From the NCBI RefSeq assembly GCF_001294645.1, contig NZ_CP011868.1, forward strand, positions 3,100,001 through 3,164,000: a stretch of 64,000 bases of DNA, written 5' to 3'. A program made the position numbers and the translations under genes. Position 1 is the first letter of the stretch, and the number at the start of each line of letters is the position of its first letter. Source of the DNA: Pseudonocardia sp. HH130629-09 (lineage in GTDB: Bacteria > Actinomycetota > Actinomycetes > Mycobacteriales > Pseudonocardiaceae). Under the pieces are notes generated by a model. It was not told the origin of the DNA. It searched no databases and worked only from the letters and a program-made list of their open reading frames with translations. This document shows, piece by piece, positions 8,541 to 16,355 of this stretch.

Positions 8541-9914
8541 TCAGCCCAGCTCCTCCAGCGCGAGCCCGGTGGAGCGCGGGCCGAGCAGGCCGACGTCGAG
8601 GCAGAGCAGCACGATGAGCCCCGCGGCGCCGCCGAACACCGCGACCGGACCGGCCGTGGCCAGCAGCGGGACGGCGACGAACGGGAGGAACGCCGACGTC
8701 GCGCGGGACAGCGAGTAGGCGATCCCGCCCGCGGTGGAGCGGATCGTCGTCGGGAAGATCTCGGCCTGGTAGATGTGGAACGCGTTGGAGAACACGTTGC
8801 TCACCCCGGTCAGCGCGAACCCGGAGCCGACGATCACCAGGGGGGTCGCCCCGGCCGCGAACACGATGCCGAGCACTCCGATCGCCAGCGCCGAGGCGAT
8901 GATCAGCCACTTCCGTTCGAACCGTTCGACCAGCGGGACGGAGGCGAGCGAGCCCAGCGGGTACCCGGCGAAGCTCAGCGCGGCGTAGCCGAGGGACTCG
9001 GTGATGTCGAAGCCCTTGGCCACCAGGACCAGTGGCGCGAGCGTGCCGAAACCGTAGTAGGCGACGGTCTGGAGCACCTGGAAGATCAGGAGCATCACCG
9101 TGCGGGTGCGGTAGACCCCGCTGAACGCGATCCGCAGCACCGCGACGGTCGAGCCGGCCCGCGGCTCCCCCGAGTCGGCCGTGGACACCTCCCCCTCGAC
9201 CGGGGCGCCGGCCCGCCGGGCCACGTCCGCCGCGACGGCGGCGGCCTCCTCGCGCCGCCCGTGGGCGACCAGCCAGCGCGGGGACTCGGGCAGCACGCGG
9301 CGCAGCACCAGTACGAAGAACGCGCCCAGCCCCCCGGCGACGAGCAGCCAGCGCCAGCCGTCGACGCCCGCGATGGACTGCGCCGCGACGAGCCGGCCGC
9401 CGAGCAGCGCGGCCACCGGCACCCCGAGGAAGCCGACGGTGTACGCCCACGCCGTCCAGCGGCCGCGTACCCGCCGGGGCAGGAACTCGGCCAGGTAGGT
9501 GTCGACGAGCACCAGCTCGGCGCCCAGCCCGAGGCCCGCGAGGAAGCGCAGGACGAGGAAGGTCTCCAGGTTCGGCGAGAACGCCGCCGCCACGGAGAAC
9601 AGCGAGTAGGTGAGCAGGTTCAGCAGGAACACGGTGCGCCTGCCGAACCGGTCGGCCGCGATCGACAGCAGGACCGCGCCGACGAACATCCCGAGGAAGC
9701 CCGACGACACCACCGCCGCCTTGCCGGCCGAGCCGAGTGCCCACTCGCGGGCCAGGATCGGGGCCAGCACGCCACCGAGGAACACCTCGTACAGGTCGAA
9801 GAACGACCCGATCCCCACCAGGACGACGAGCCGTCGGTGCCATCCCGACAGCGGCAGCGACTCCAGCACCGCCGCGGGTCCGCTCGTGGCCGTCCCGGGC
9901 CGGGCCTCCGTCAT
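8541..9914 (-). CDS. MFS transporter (metabolite/aromatic-acid:H+ symporter type)
   Basis: 457 residues, ATG at 9914 behind a GAGGGGG ribosome-binding site. About 12 membrane segments, with the MFS loop motif DRFGRRTVFLLN between TM2 and TM3, the repeated motif VERFERKWLI after TM8, and the sugar/organic-acid motif LPESPRWLVAHGRREEA before the central loop. It sits in the cytoplasmic membrane; the substrate cannot be assigned, though similarity is to organic-acid symporters such as AAHS members. A perfect palindrome (TTGCA-N3-TGCAA) lies 36 bp upstream and is a candidate operator. A small gene follows by 17 bp. Confidence 0.8.
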   Translation of the reverse strand: MTEARPGTATSGPAAVLESLPLSGWHRRLVVLVGIGSFFDLYEVFLGGVLAPILAREWALGSAGKAAVVSSGFLGMFVGAVLLSIAADRFGRRTVFLLNLLTYSLFSVAAAFSPNLETFLVLRFLAGLGLGAELVLVDTYLAEFLPRRVRGRWTAWAYTVGFLGVPVAALLGGRLVAAQSIAGVDGWRWLLVAGGLGAFFVLVLRRVLPESPRWLVAHGRREEAAAVAADVARRAGAPVEGEVSTADSGEPRAGSTVAVLRIAFSGVYRTRTVMLLIFQVLQTVAYYGFGTLAPLVLVAKGFDITESLGYAALSFAGYPLGSLASVPLVERFERKWLIIASALAIGVLGIVFAAGATPLVIVGSGFALTGVSNVFSNAFHIYQAEIFPTTIRSTAGGIAYSLSRATSAFLPFVAVPLLATAGPVAVFGGAAGLIVLLCLDVGLLGPRSTGLALEELG

Positions 9915-9949
9915 CGCTGCCCCCTCACCGTCGTTGGCCTTGCTCACCA

Positions 9950-9962
9950 TTGCACATTGCAA
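9950..9962. promoter_or_regulatory. Palindrome TTGCA-CAT-TGCAA upstream of the MFS gene
   Basis: A perfect 5-bp inverted repeat with 3-nt spacer, 36 bp before the transporter start. The shape fits a dimeric regulator of MarR, GntR or LacI type. No regulator gene adjoins, so the cognate protein is unknown. The gap 9915-10135 contains nothing else I can support. Confidence 0.35.
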
Positions 9963-10120
9963 CGCCGTCGTGCGGTGACCGGTACAGGACGGGCGGCGTC
10001 CGGCAGGACCGCCGGGAGCAGCACGACCCACGGTGGCCGTGCACGGACGGTCACCGAGACGAGGCGACCGGCCGCCGTGACTGCCCCGAACGGCCGCTGT
10101 CCGGGGATGGTCGGCCCGCT

Positions 10121-10126
10121 TAGCGT
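10121..10126 (+). promoter_or_regulatory. -10 hexamer TAGCGT, leaderless start
   Basis: TAGCGT lies 9 nt before the ATG at 10136 and no ribosome-binding site is present. Confidence 0.5.
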
Positions 10127-10135
10127 CCCGGACCG

Positions 10136-11296
10136 ATGAGCGCTCCCCACGCCGACGACCGCACCCCCGCGCGCCCGGACGGCCGCCGCAACGGGCATCC
10201 GACGACGCTGCTGACCGGCGCCGCGCCCGCCGACGGCCTCCCGGCCCCCGGTACCGCCGCACCCACGACCGGGCCGGGCACACCCGGTCCCGTCCCCGCC
10301 CCGCGCGCCGGGGGCTGGACCGGGGACCGTGCCGGGACGCAGCGGGAACCCGCGCCGGAGCCGACCGAGCTGACCGGACCGGTCGACGCCCGGAACCGGC
10401 CGGGCCCGCGGACCCCGCCGCTGCCCTGGCCCGCCGTCCCGGCCGAGGAGCGGCCGGTGGGCGGGGTCCCGGCGCAGCGGACCGGGCCGGCCGTGGGCGC
10501 GCAGGCTCCGTGGACCGCAGGTCCGGTTCCGGGGCCCGGCCGCGCCCCGTTCCCGACCGCGCCCTGGGCGGTGCCGCTCCAGGGCGGCCCGGTCCAGAGC
10601 GGCCCAGTTCAGAGCGGCCCGGTCCAGGCCGGGTCGCGCGCCGCCGCGCCCGTGCCGGTCGTGTACCCGCCCGGCCACGCTGCGTCCGGGACCCCGGCCG
10701 GACGGTGGGACGCCCTGCGCGACCGGCTGTCCGCGGCCCGGCTGCCCGACGGCGGGCTGCGCGCCGCCGTCGGGCACCGGACCGCGGCGATCGCGGTGGC
10801 CGCGACGCTCGTGCTGGCAGCGGCCGTGGTCGTCGCCGCCTACGTCGGCTCCGGGCGCACCGGCGATCCCGGCGCGCCGCAGGGCGCCGGCTCCGGTCCC
10901 GCACCGGTGGCGGCCCCGGCGGAGCTGGTCGCGGGCACCACCGCGGCCGACCCGGCCGCGTTCGGGTCGCCGGCGTCGTTCACCTCCCCGACCGGCAACA
11001 TCTCCTGCCGGATCACCGGCGGCGCCGGGGACGGCGCCGTCCGCTGCGACGTCACCGCCCGCACCTGGTCGGCGGGTGACTGTCCGGACGCCGCGCTGGT
11101 CACCGGCGGACCGGCGGGTGCCCGCACCGAGTGTGGAGGGGCACCCGTCACGTCCGCCGCGGCGGTGCTCGACTACGGCACCCACCTCACCGAGGGCGAC
11201 GTCACCTGCGTCAGCTCGCGGACCGGCGTCGAGTGCCGCGACGCCCGCACCGGCGCCGGGTTCGTCGCGGCCCGGGCGGCGTACCGGCTCTACTGA
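10136..11296 (+). CDS. Membrane-anchored protein with Pro-rich cytoplasmic region and DUF6636-like domain
   Basis: 386 residues from ATG 10136. Residues 1-205 are Pro/Ala/Gly-rich and disordered, including three GPVQS/A units encoded by 15-bp direct repeats near 10590-10635. One membrane helix follows ([20 protein letters not shown], about 221-240). An extracellular domain of about 110 residues begins [12 protein letters not shown] and has paired cysteines (VRCDV, GDCPD, TECGG, VTCVS, VECRD), the pattern of the DUF6636 family, function unknown. It precedes rnhA by 23 bp on the same strand, but each has its own leaderless-type promoter. Confidence 0.7.
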   Translation: MSAPHADDRTPARPDGRRNGHPTTLLTGAAPADGLPAPGTAAPTTGPGTPGPVPAPRAGGWTGDRAGTQREPAPEPTELTGPVDARNRPGPRTPPLPWPAVPAEERPVGGVPAQRTGPAVGAQAPWTAGPVPGPGRAPFPTAPWAVPLQGGPVQSGPVQSGPVQAGSRAAAPVPVVYPPGHAASGTPAGRWDALRDRLSAARLPDGGLRAAVGHRTAAIAVAATLVLAAAVVVAAYVGSGRTGDPGAPQGAGSGPAPVAAPAELVAGTTAADPAAFGSPASFTSPTGNISCRITGGAGDGAVRCDVTARTWSAGDCPDAALVTGGPAGARTECGGAPVTSAAAVLDYGTHLTEGDVTCVSSRTGVECRDARTGAGFVAARAAYRLY

Positions 11297-11305
11297 CCCG
11301 CCCGC

Positions 11306-11311
11306 TACCGT
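11306..11311 (+). promoter_or_regulatory. -10 hexamer TACCGT, leaderless start of rnhA
   Basis: TACCGT ends 8 nt before the rnhA GTG at 11320 and there is no Shine-Dalgarno sequence. Confidence 0.5.
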
Positions 11312-11319
11312 CACCGGCC

Positions 11320-11979
11320 GTGAGCGCCGCCGACCCGCCCGTTGTCGTCGAGATCTTCACCGACGGTGCCTGTGTCCCGAACCCGGGGCCGGGCGGGTGG
11401 GGCGCGGTGCTGCGGTACGGCAGCCACGAGCGTGATCTGTACGGCGGCGAGCCGGAGCGCACGACGAACAACCGGATGGAGCTCACGGCCCCGATCCGCG
11501 CGCTGGACGTGCTGACCCGGCGCAGCGTCGTCCACCTGCACACCGACAGCACCTACGTGCGCAACGGCATCACCCAGTGAGCCTTTTTCAACCTGCCGTT
11601 CCGGCAGCTCAGGGGCCTGGTTGTGTGGGTGCAGACGCCGAGCTAGCGAGCCGGTGACCTGTGCAGCTGTGGTCAGAGCAGTTGCGCTGCAACCTTCGCG
11701 ATCTCCTGACGCAGAAGCTCGCTGGTCAGGTTGAAAAAGGCTCAGTGGCTGCCGCGCTGGCAGGCCCGCGGCTGGCGGACCGTGGCCGGCGAGCCGGTCA
11801 AGAACGACGACCTGTGGCGCGAGCTCGACGCCGCCGTCCGCCGCCACGACGTCACCTGGTTCTGGGTGAAGGGGCACGCGGGGCACCCGGAGAACGAGCG
11901 TGCCGACCGGCTCGCCGCACGCGGCTGCGAGGAGGCCGGCGGGCGCGTGTCCGGGAAGCGGCCGTCCAGCACGCGGTGA
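11320..11979 (+). pseudogene. rnhA: Ribonuclease HI, split by a 163-bp insertion
   Basis: RNase HI cleaves RNA in RNA/DNA hybrids. From GTG 11320 the frame reads a normal RNase HI ([47 protein letters not shown]) with catalytic D15, E54 and D76, then stops at a TGA formed by the insertion boundary after residue 86. Removing 11580-11742 and one copy of the CAGTG duplication restores one 492-nt frame (163 residues) continuing [23 protein letters not shown] and the C-terminal [18 protein letters not shown] that holds the fourth carboxylate. The C-terminal part could be started at TTG 11731, but neither fragment is complete. I infer loss of function. Confidence 0.9.
11580..11742. mobile_element. 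MITE-like insertion, 163 bp, with 16-bp perfect terminal inverted repeats
   Basis: The ends are perfect inverted repeats AGCCTTTTTCAACCTG (11580-11595 and 11727-11742). The element is flanked by a 5-bp direct duplication CAGTG (11575-11579 and 11743-11747) and excising it rebuilds rnhA exactly. It has no coding capacity for a transposase. Inside are short hairpins (CTGCCG-TTC-CGGCAG near the left end; GTTGC-GCT-GCAAC near the centre). This is the structure of a non-autonomous element mobilised in trans by an IS with matching ends and 5-bp duplications. The parent family cannot be named from memory. Confidence 0.9.
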
Positions 11980-11990
11980 CGCCGGGGAGA

Positions 11991-11996
11991 TAGCGT
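11991..11996 (+). promoter_or_regulatory. -10 hexamer TAGCGT, leaderless start
   Basis: TAGCGT lies 7 nt before the GTG at 12004 of the peptidase gene; no ribosome-binding site is visible. Confidence 0.55.
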
Positions 11997-12003
11997 CGGC
12001 TCC

Positions 12004-14100
12004 GTGGCCGACTCGTTCCCCCGCCTGCACGCCCGCACCCGCCGCTTCACCCTCGGGGTCCCCCGCGGGTTCACGGTCGCCCCGGACGGGTCGCGGGCGG
12101 TGTTCCTGCGCAGCCGGTCCGGCACCGACCCGGTCACCTGCCTGTGGTCGGCCGACGCCGCGACGGGTGCCGAGCGGCTCCTCGTGGACCCGGCGTCGGT
12201 GCCCGGGCTGCCGGGCGAGGAGGACCTGCCCGCCGCCGAGCGGGCCCGCCGCGAGCGGGTCCGTGAGCAGGCGGGCGGCGTCGTCGGGTACACCACCGAC
12301 GCCGCGGTCACCCGGGCCGTGTTCGCGCTGTCCGGGCGGCCGTTCACCGTCGCCCTGACCGGGGAGCCGGACGTGCGGCCACTCGACGTCGGCGGGATCG
12401 AGGCCGTGGTGGACCCGCGGATCGACCCGAACGGCGCCCGGGTCGCCTTCGTCGCCGACCGCGCGATGCACCTGCACGACCTCACGACCGGCACGACGAC
12501 CGCCCTGCTCACCCCCGACGGCGACGACGTCTCCTGGGGTCTGCCCGACTTCGCCGCGGCCGAGGAGATGGACCGCCACCGCGGGTTCTGGTGGTCCCCC
12601 GACGGCGACGCGCTGCTCGTCGCCCGGGTGGACGAGTCCCCGGTCGCCCGCTGGCACATCGCCGACCCGGCGCACCCCGACCGCGTCCCGACCACGGTCC
12701 GCTACCCCGCCGCCGGCACCCCGAACGCCCGCGTGGGGCTGGTCGTCGTCGCGCTGGACGGCACCCGCACCACCGTGACCTGGGACGACGAGACCTACGA
12801 GTACCTCGCCACCGCGGAATGGGACACCCACGGGCCGCTGCTGTCGGTCCAGCCGCGCGACCAGCGGGAGGTCCGCACCCTGGCCGTCGACCCCGCGACC
12901 GGTCGGACCACGACGCTGCACTCCCAGACCGACCCGGTGTGGGTGGAGAACGTTCCGGGTGTCCCGGCGCGCACCGCGTCCGGGGCGCTGGTGCGGACCG
13001 AGGACTCCGGCGGGGCGCGTCGGCTCGTCGTCGGCGACACGTACCTGACCGGCCCGGAGCTGCAGGTGCGTGGGGTCGTCGGCATCGACGGCGAGACCGT
13101 CCTGTTCCGGGCCTCGACGGAGCCGACCTCGGTGGCCGTCTACTCGGTGACCCCGGGGTCCGAGCCGGTCGCGGTGACGCCGACGACCGGGGTGCACGCC
13201 GTCGCCGCAGCGGGGGGCACCACCGTCCGCGTCTCCCAGGACCTCGCGACGGCGCCGCACGCGGTGCTCGTCACCGCCGGCGGGGCGGGGCACCCGGTCG
13301 CCGGGCACGCCGTCGACCCCGGGTTCGACCCGGCCCCGGTGCTGCACTCCTTCGGTGAGCGGGAGCTGCGCACCGCGGTGTTCCTGCCGTCGGGCCACGT
13401 GCCGGGCACTCCGCTGCCGGTGCTGCTCGACCCCTACGGCGGCCCGCACTCCCAGCGGGTACTGCAGGCCCGCAACGCGCACCTGACCAGCCGTTGGTTC
13501 GCCGAGCAGGGCTTCGCCGTGCTGGTCACCGACGGTCGTGGCTCCCCCGGGCGCGGCCCCGAGTTCGAGCGCGCGATCCACGGCGACCTGGCGGGCCCGG
13601 TGCTGGAGGACCAGGTCGCGGCGCTGCACGCCGCCGCGGCGGCCTACCCCGACCTCGACCTGGGCCGGGTCGGGATCCGCGGCTGGTCGTTCGGCGGGTA
13701 CCTGTCCGCACTCGCGGTGCTGCGGCGGCCCGACGTCTTCCACGCCGGCATCGCCGGCGCCCCGGTCACCGACTGGACGCTCTACGACACCCACTACACC
13801 GAGCGCTACCTCGGGATGCCGGGCGGCGAGCCGTACACCCGCTCGTCGATCATCGACGACGCCGCGACGCCGCCGACCCCGGAGCGGCCGCACCGCCCGC
13901 TGATGGTCGTGCACGGTCTCGCCGACGACAACGTCGTCGCCGCACACACCCTGCGGCTGTCATCGGCGCTGCTCGCGGCCGGCCGCGCGCACCAGGTGCT
14001 GCCGCTGTCCGGGGTCACCCACATGACGCCGCAGGAGGTCGTCGCCGAGAACCTGCTGCTCCTGCAGGTCGAGTTCCTCCGGGACGCGCTCGGCGCCTGA
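12004..14100 (+). CDS. S9-family serine peptidase (dipeptidyl-peptidase IV type)
   Basis: 698 residues from GTG 12004 with no signal peptide, so probably cytoplasmic. Residues 1-440 form the beta-propeller of the DPP IV family (VDPRIDPNGARVAFVADRAMHLHDL; GLPDFAAAEEMDRHRGFWWSPDG with the EE motif that clamps substrate N-termini). The C-terminal alpha/beta-hydrolase domain has nucleophile Ser in RGWSFGGYLS, Asp in VHGLADDNV and His in LSGVTHMT, so the triad is complete. It should remove X-Pro or X-Ala dipeptides from peptides. It lies 4 kb upstream of the PQQ cluster, which lacks a dedicated PqqA peptidase, but a link is only conjecture. Confidence 0.88.
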   Translation: MADSFPRLHARTRRFTLGVPRGFTVAPDGSRAVFLRSRSGTDPVTCLWSADAATGAERLLVDPASVPGLPGEEDLPAAERARRERVREQAGGVVGYTTDAAVTRAVFALSGRPFTVALTGEPDVRPLDVGGIEAVVDPRIDPNGARVAFVADRAMHLHDLTTGTTTALLTPDGDDVSWGLPDFAAAEEMDRHRGFWWSPDGDALLVARVDESPVARWHIADPAHPDRVPTTVRYPAAGTPNARVGLVVVALDGTRTTVTWDDETYEYLATAEWDTHGPLLSVQPRDQREVRTLAVDPATGRTTTLHSQTDPVWVENVPGVPARTASGALVRTEDSGGARRLVVGDTYLTGPELQVRGVVGIDGETVLFRASTEPTSVAVYSVTPGSEPVAVTPTTGVHAVAAAGGTTVRVSQDLATAPHAVLVTAGGAGHPVAGHAVDPGFDPAPVLHSFGERELRTAVFLPSGHVPGTPLPVLLDPYGGPHSQRVLQARNAHLTSRWFAEQGFAVLVTDGRGSPGRGPEFERAIHGDLAGPVLEDQVAALHAAAAAYPDLDLGRVGIRGWSFGGYLSALAVLRRPDVFHAGIAGAPVTDWTLYDTHYTERYLGMPGGEPYTRSSIIDDAATPPTPERPHRPLMVVHGLADDNVVAAHTLRLSSALLAAGRAHQVLPLSGVTHMTPQEVVAENLLLLQVEFLRDALGA

Positions 14101-14103
14101 GCG

Positions 14104-14117
14104 CGAACACGTGTTTC
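14104..14117. promoter_or_regulatory. Inverted-repeat motif, copy 1 (CGAACA-CG-TGTTTC)
   Basis: A near-palindrome directly after the peptidase stop codon, with perfect core AACACGTGTT. It matches 11 of 14 positions of a second copy at 15360-15373; the two bracket the rubredoxin and diiron-protein genes. It may be an operator half of a regulated unit. The rest of 14101-14359 holds no supported gene. Confidence 0.35.
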
Positions 14118-14359
14118 ACCGATTCCGACGATCTCCGGCGCCGGCCGGACCTGATCTCCGGGCACCGCGTCGTCGCAGGTGAGAGCGCTGCGTGTCCGGC
14201 CACGACCGGATGCGCGGCCGTCGCCGGTCCCCACGGGAGGGCCCCGGGCCCGCTTGCGACCCCGCTCACACTGTGGCTCCCTGGGCCTCAGGGATCACCT
14301 CCGCCGGGCGCGGTCACGGGCGGCTGGCGGGCGTGAGCGACGACGCCGTGGGGAGCAGC

Positions 14360-14566
14360 ATGACGATGTCCGGCCGGGCCACGCGGTCCCTGTGGATCTG
14401 CGAGCCGTGCGGCTTCGTCTACGACCCGGAGGAGGGCGACCCGGACGGCGGCGTCGAGCCGGGCACCCCCTTCGAGGACATCCCCGACGACTGGATGTGC
14501 CCGATCTGCGGCGCCGTCAAGTCGGACTTCCGCCCGTTGGAGCCGGGAGAACGGTTCCCGGGGTGA
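14360..14566 (+). CDS. Rubredoxin
   Basis: A small iron-sulfur-free electron carrier with one Fe held by four cysteines: CEPC at 14-17 and CPIC at 47-50 (numbering from ATG 14360). The rest is textbook rubredoxin ([28 protein letters not shown]). I chose ATG 14360, which follows GGGAG, giving 68 residues; GTG 14333 (77 residues) or ATG 14366 are alternatives. Only 13 bp separate it from the R2-like diiron protein gene, so it probably donates electrons to that enzyme. Confidence 0.92.
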   Translation: MTMSGRATRSLWICEPCGFVYDPEEGDPDGGVEPGTPFEDIPDDWMCPICGAVKSDFRPLEPGERFPG

Positions 14567-14579
14567 GGACACCGAGACC

Positions 14580-15347
14580 ATGGTCATGATCGCCGGATAC
14601 GACCACTTCGTCCAGCTGGCCGAGTCGCTGCAGTGGGACGAGACCGACCTCGACCTGGGCCCGGACCGCGACGCGTGGACCCGGCTCGCGCCGGACGAGG
14701 CGGCGACCGTGCGCCGGCTGGTCGCCGGGTTCGCCGTCGCCGAGGCCTCGGTGGCCGGGCAGCTCGGCTCGTACCAGGCCGCGGCGCTCGACGACACCAT
14801 GCAGGCCGCGTTCCGCGCCCAGGCCCGTGACGAGGCGCGGCACGCCCGGTTCTTCGACCTGGTCGCCGCGCAGGTGCTGGGGGTCCCCGGCGGCACCCCG
14901 GCCGACCGGCTGGACCTGCTGCGACCCGAGGTGAGCTCGGAGCTCGTCGACCTGTTCGAGCACCGGCTGCCGTCGACCGCCCGCCGGCTCGCCGACGACC
15001 ACACCGGGCTGACCGGGGCGGTCGGGCTCTACCACATGGTCATCGAGGGCGTGGTGCTGCTGGCCGGCCAGCACGCGATGCTCCAGGCCCTGGACCGGCT
15101 GTCCGTCCCGCTGCCGGGCGTGCGCCGCGGGACCGAGCTGGTCCTGCGCGACGAGCGCTGGCACATCGGCTTCGGCTCGCGGGTCGTGCAGAGCGCCGAG
15201 CTGGGCGGCGAGGAGGCCGACGCGCTGCTCGAGCAGGGCGAGACCGCGGCGAAGGTCTGGGGCGTGCTCATCACACCCGACGCGATCGCGCTCGCGGTGA
15301 AGCAGCACCGCCGTCGCCTCAAGGCGGCGGGCATCAAGTTCTGGTGA
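14580..15347 (+). CDS. R2-like ferritin-superfamily diiron protein
   Basis: 255 residues from ATG 14580. The six carboxylate/histidine ligands expected of a ribonucleotide-reductase-R2-type diiron site are all visible: E55, E85 and H88 (ARDEARH), E156 (VIEGVVLLAG), E192 and H195 (RDERWH). It is shorter than a typical R2 (about 320 residues) and I do not see a confident radical-tyrosine context, so it may be an R2-like oxidase rather than a reductase subunit. The C-terminus KAAGIKFW is compact. It follows the rubredoxin gene by 13 bp, suggesting a rubredoxin-fed diiron oxidase. The physiological substrate is unknown. Confidence 0.75.
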   Translation: MVMIAGYDHFVQLAESLQWDETDLDLGPDRDAWTRLAPDEAATVRRLVAGFAVAEASVAGQLGSYQAAALDDTMQAAFRAQARDEARHARFFDLVAAQVLGVPGGTPADRLDLLRPEVSSELVDLFEHRLPSTARRLADDHTGLTGAVGLYHMVIEGVVLLAGQHAMLQALDRLSVPLPGVRRGTELVLRDERWHIGFGSRVVQSAELGGEEADALLEQGETAAKVWGVLITPDAIALAVKQHRRRLKAAGIKFW

Positions 15348-15359
15348 CACCCCCTTCGA

Positions 15360-15373
15360 GAAACATGTGTTTC
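15360..15373. promoter_or_regulatory. Inverted-repeat motif, copy 2 (GAAACA-TG-TGTTTC)
   Basis: A perfect 6-bp inverted repeat with 2-nt spacer just after the diiron-protein gene. It resembles copy 1 at 14104-14117. It sits at the start of a 530-bp non-coding gap before the PQQ cluster and could be an operator or a factor-binding site for either transcription unit. Confidence 0.4.
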
Positions 15374-15803
15374 ATATATCCGGGCCTGCGGCCCGACCTG
15401 CGCGGAATGGACGCTGACGGTTCCGCGGGCGAGGCGCGCAGGTGTCCACACCGGAGCCCGTGGCGCCGCCCGGGGTGCGACGTCGCACGTCACGACGGGG
15501 ACGGACACCTCGCCCCCGCGAGGGTGCGTGCACTGCACCGATGTCGCCGACCTCTGGCGACCGCGATTCCCGGAGCCGCCGCCCGCGATTCACCACTGTT
15601 CTCGGAATTCCCCTCGCACGGCTCGGGCAAATACTCCGGAGGCCCGGGAGAATCGTCGTCTAGTCGTGGGTTCGACACCACGCAGGCGGATCTGACCTGC
15701 TGGAAGATCGTCCGCTCCGAGCACCGGCCGTTGCGGGAGATCGTTTCGCACATCGACCCGAGCATTCATGATCGTCGGCGCGGAATCGGGTGCGCGCGCA
15801 GGG

Positions 15804-15832
15804 TTGACGCTTACCACCGCACAGTGTGAAAG
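15804..15832 (+). promoter_or_regulatory. Candidate promoter of the PQQ dehydrogenase cluster
   Basis: TTGACG (15804-15809) and TGAAAG (15827-15832) are separated by 17 bp, about 45 bp upstream of the first gene. The -35 is good, the -10 poor. The remaining gap, 15348-15877, has lower GC than its surroundings and no gene I can support. Confidence 0.35.
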
Positions 15833-15877
15833 TGATCACGTACCCACCGACGAATTGCGCTCGGGAGGAAAGTGTCA

Positions 15878-16342
15878 ATGACGACCACCGACAACGAACG
15901 CGCCGAACAGCTGGAGGCCGCGGGTCTCGGCGGGCAGAACCGGCTGGCGCTCGGCCGGCTGCTCGGCAGCGGGACCATCGGGTACGCCGAGGAGGGACCC
16001 GACGGCGTCCTCCGGGCGACGATCCGGATCCCCGAGGACGAGATCTGCTACGAGCCCGGGATCCTCATCCTCCCGCACGGCGGTGACATCGAGCTGACCC
16101 TGATCAACGACGACAAGAACACCCACTGCGCGGTGCTGCCCAGCAACGGTGACCCGAAGTTCATCTGGCTGGTGAACCACTCCAAGGGCACCGCGAAGAT
16201 CAACCTCGACGGGCCGGGAACGTACTACTACGGCTCCGCGAGCGGCAACGACGAGGGCCGCGGTCTCACCGGCTCGATCGTCATCGGGGGCGAGGTACCC
16301 GACCACGCCAAGCTCGACCGTCCCCCGCAGCCGCGACCGTAG
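15878..16342 (+). CDS. PQQ-associated cupredoxin-like protein (MSMEG_3727 type)
   Basis: 154 residues from ATG 15878, chosen over GTG 15872 because GGAGG lies 9 nt upstream. The sequence IPEDEICYEPGILILPHGGDIELTLINDDKNTHCAVLPSNG is a cupredoxin-like beta sandwich, ending DGPGTYYYGSASGNDEGRGLTGSIVIGG. Type-1 copper ligands are incomplete: the C-terminal loop lacks the usual Cys/His/Met, so it may not bind copper. There is no signal peptide. Genes of this kind stand next to actinobacterial PQQ dehydrogenases, here by 13 bp, so a role as partner or electron-transfer scaffold is likely but inferred. Confidence 0.7.
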   Translation: MTTTDNERAEQLEAAGLGGQNRLALGRLLGSGTIGYAEEGPDGVLRATIRIPEDEICYEPGILILPHGGDIELTLINDDKNTHCAVLPSNGDPKFIWLVNHSKGTAKINLDGPGTYYYGSASGNDEGRGLTGSIVIGGEVPDHAKLDRPPQPRP

Positions 16343-16355
16343 GAAGGATCCCGAG

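Noticed and set aside
10590..10635. 15-bp direct repeats as a possible CRISPR or regulatory array
   Set aside because: They are in frame and encode GPVQS units of a disordered protein region.
15655..15695. T-arm-like segment CGTGG-GTTCGACA-CCACG suggesting a tRNA
   Set aside because: The loop has 8 nt and no acceptor or anticodon stem can be drawn around it.
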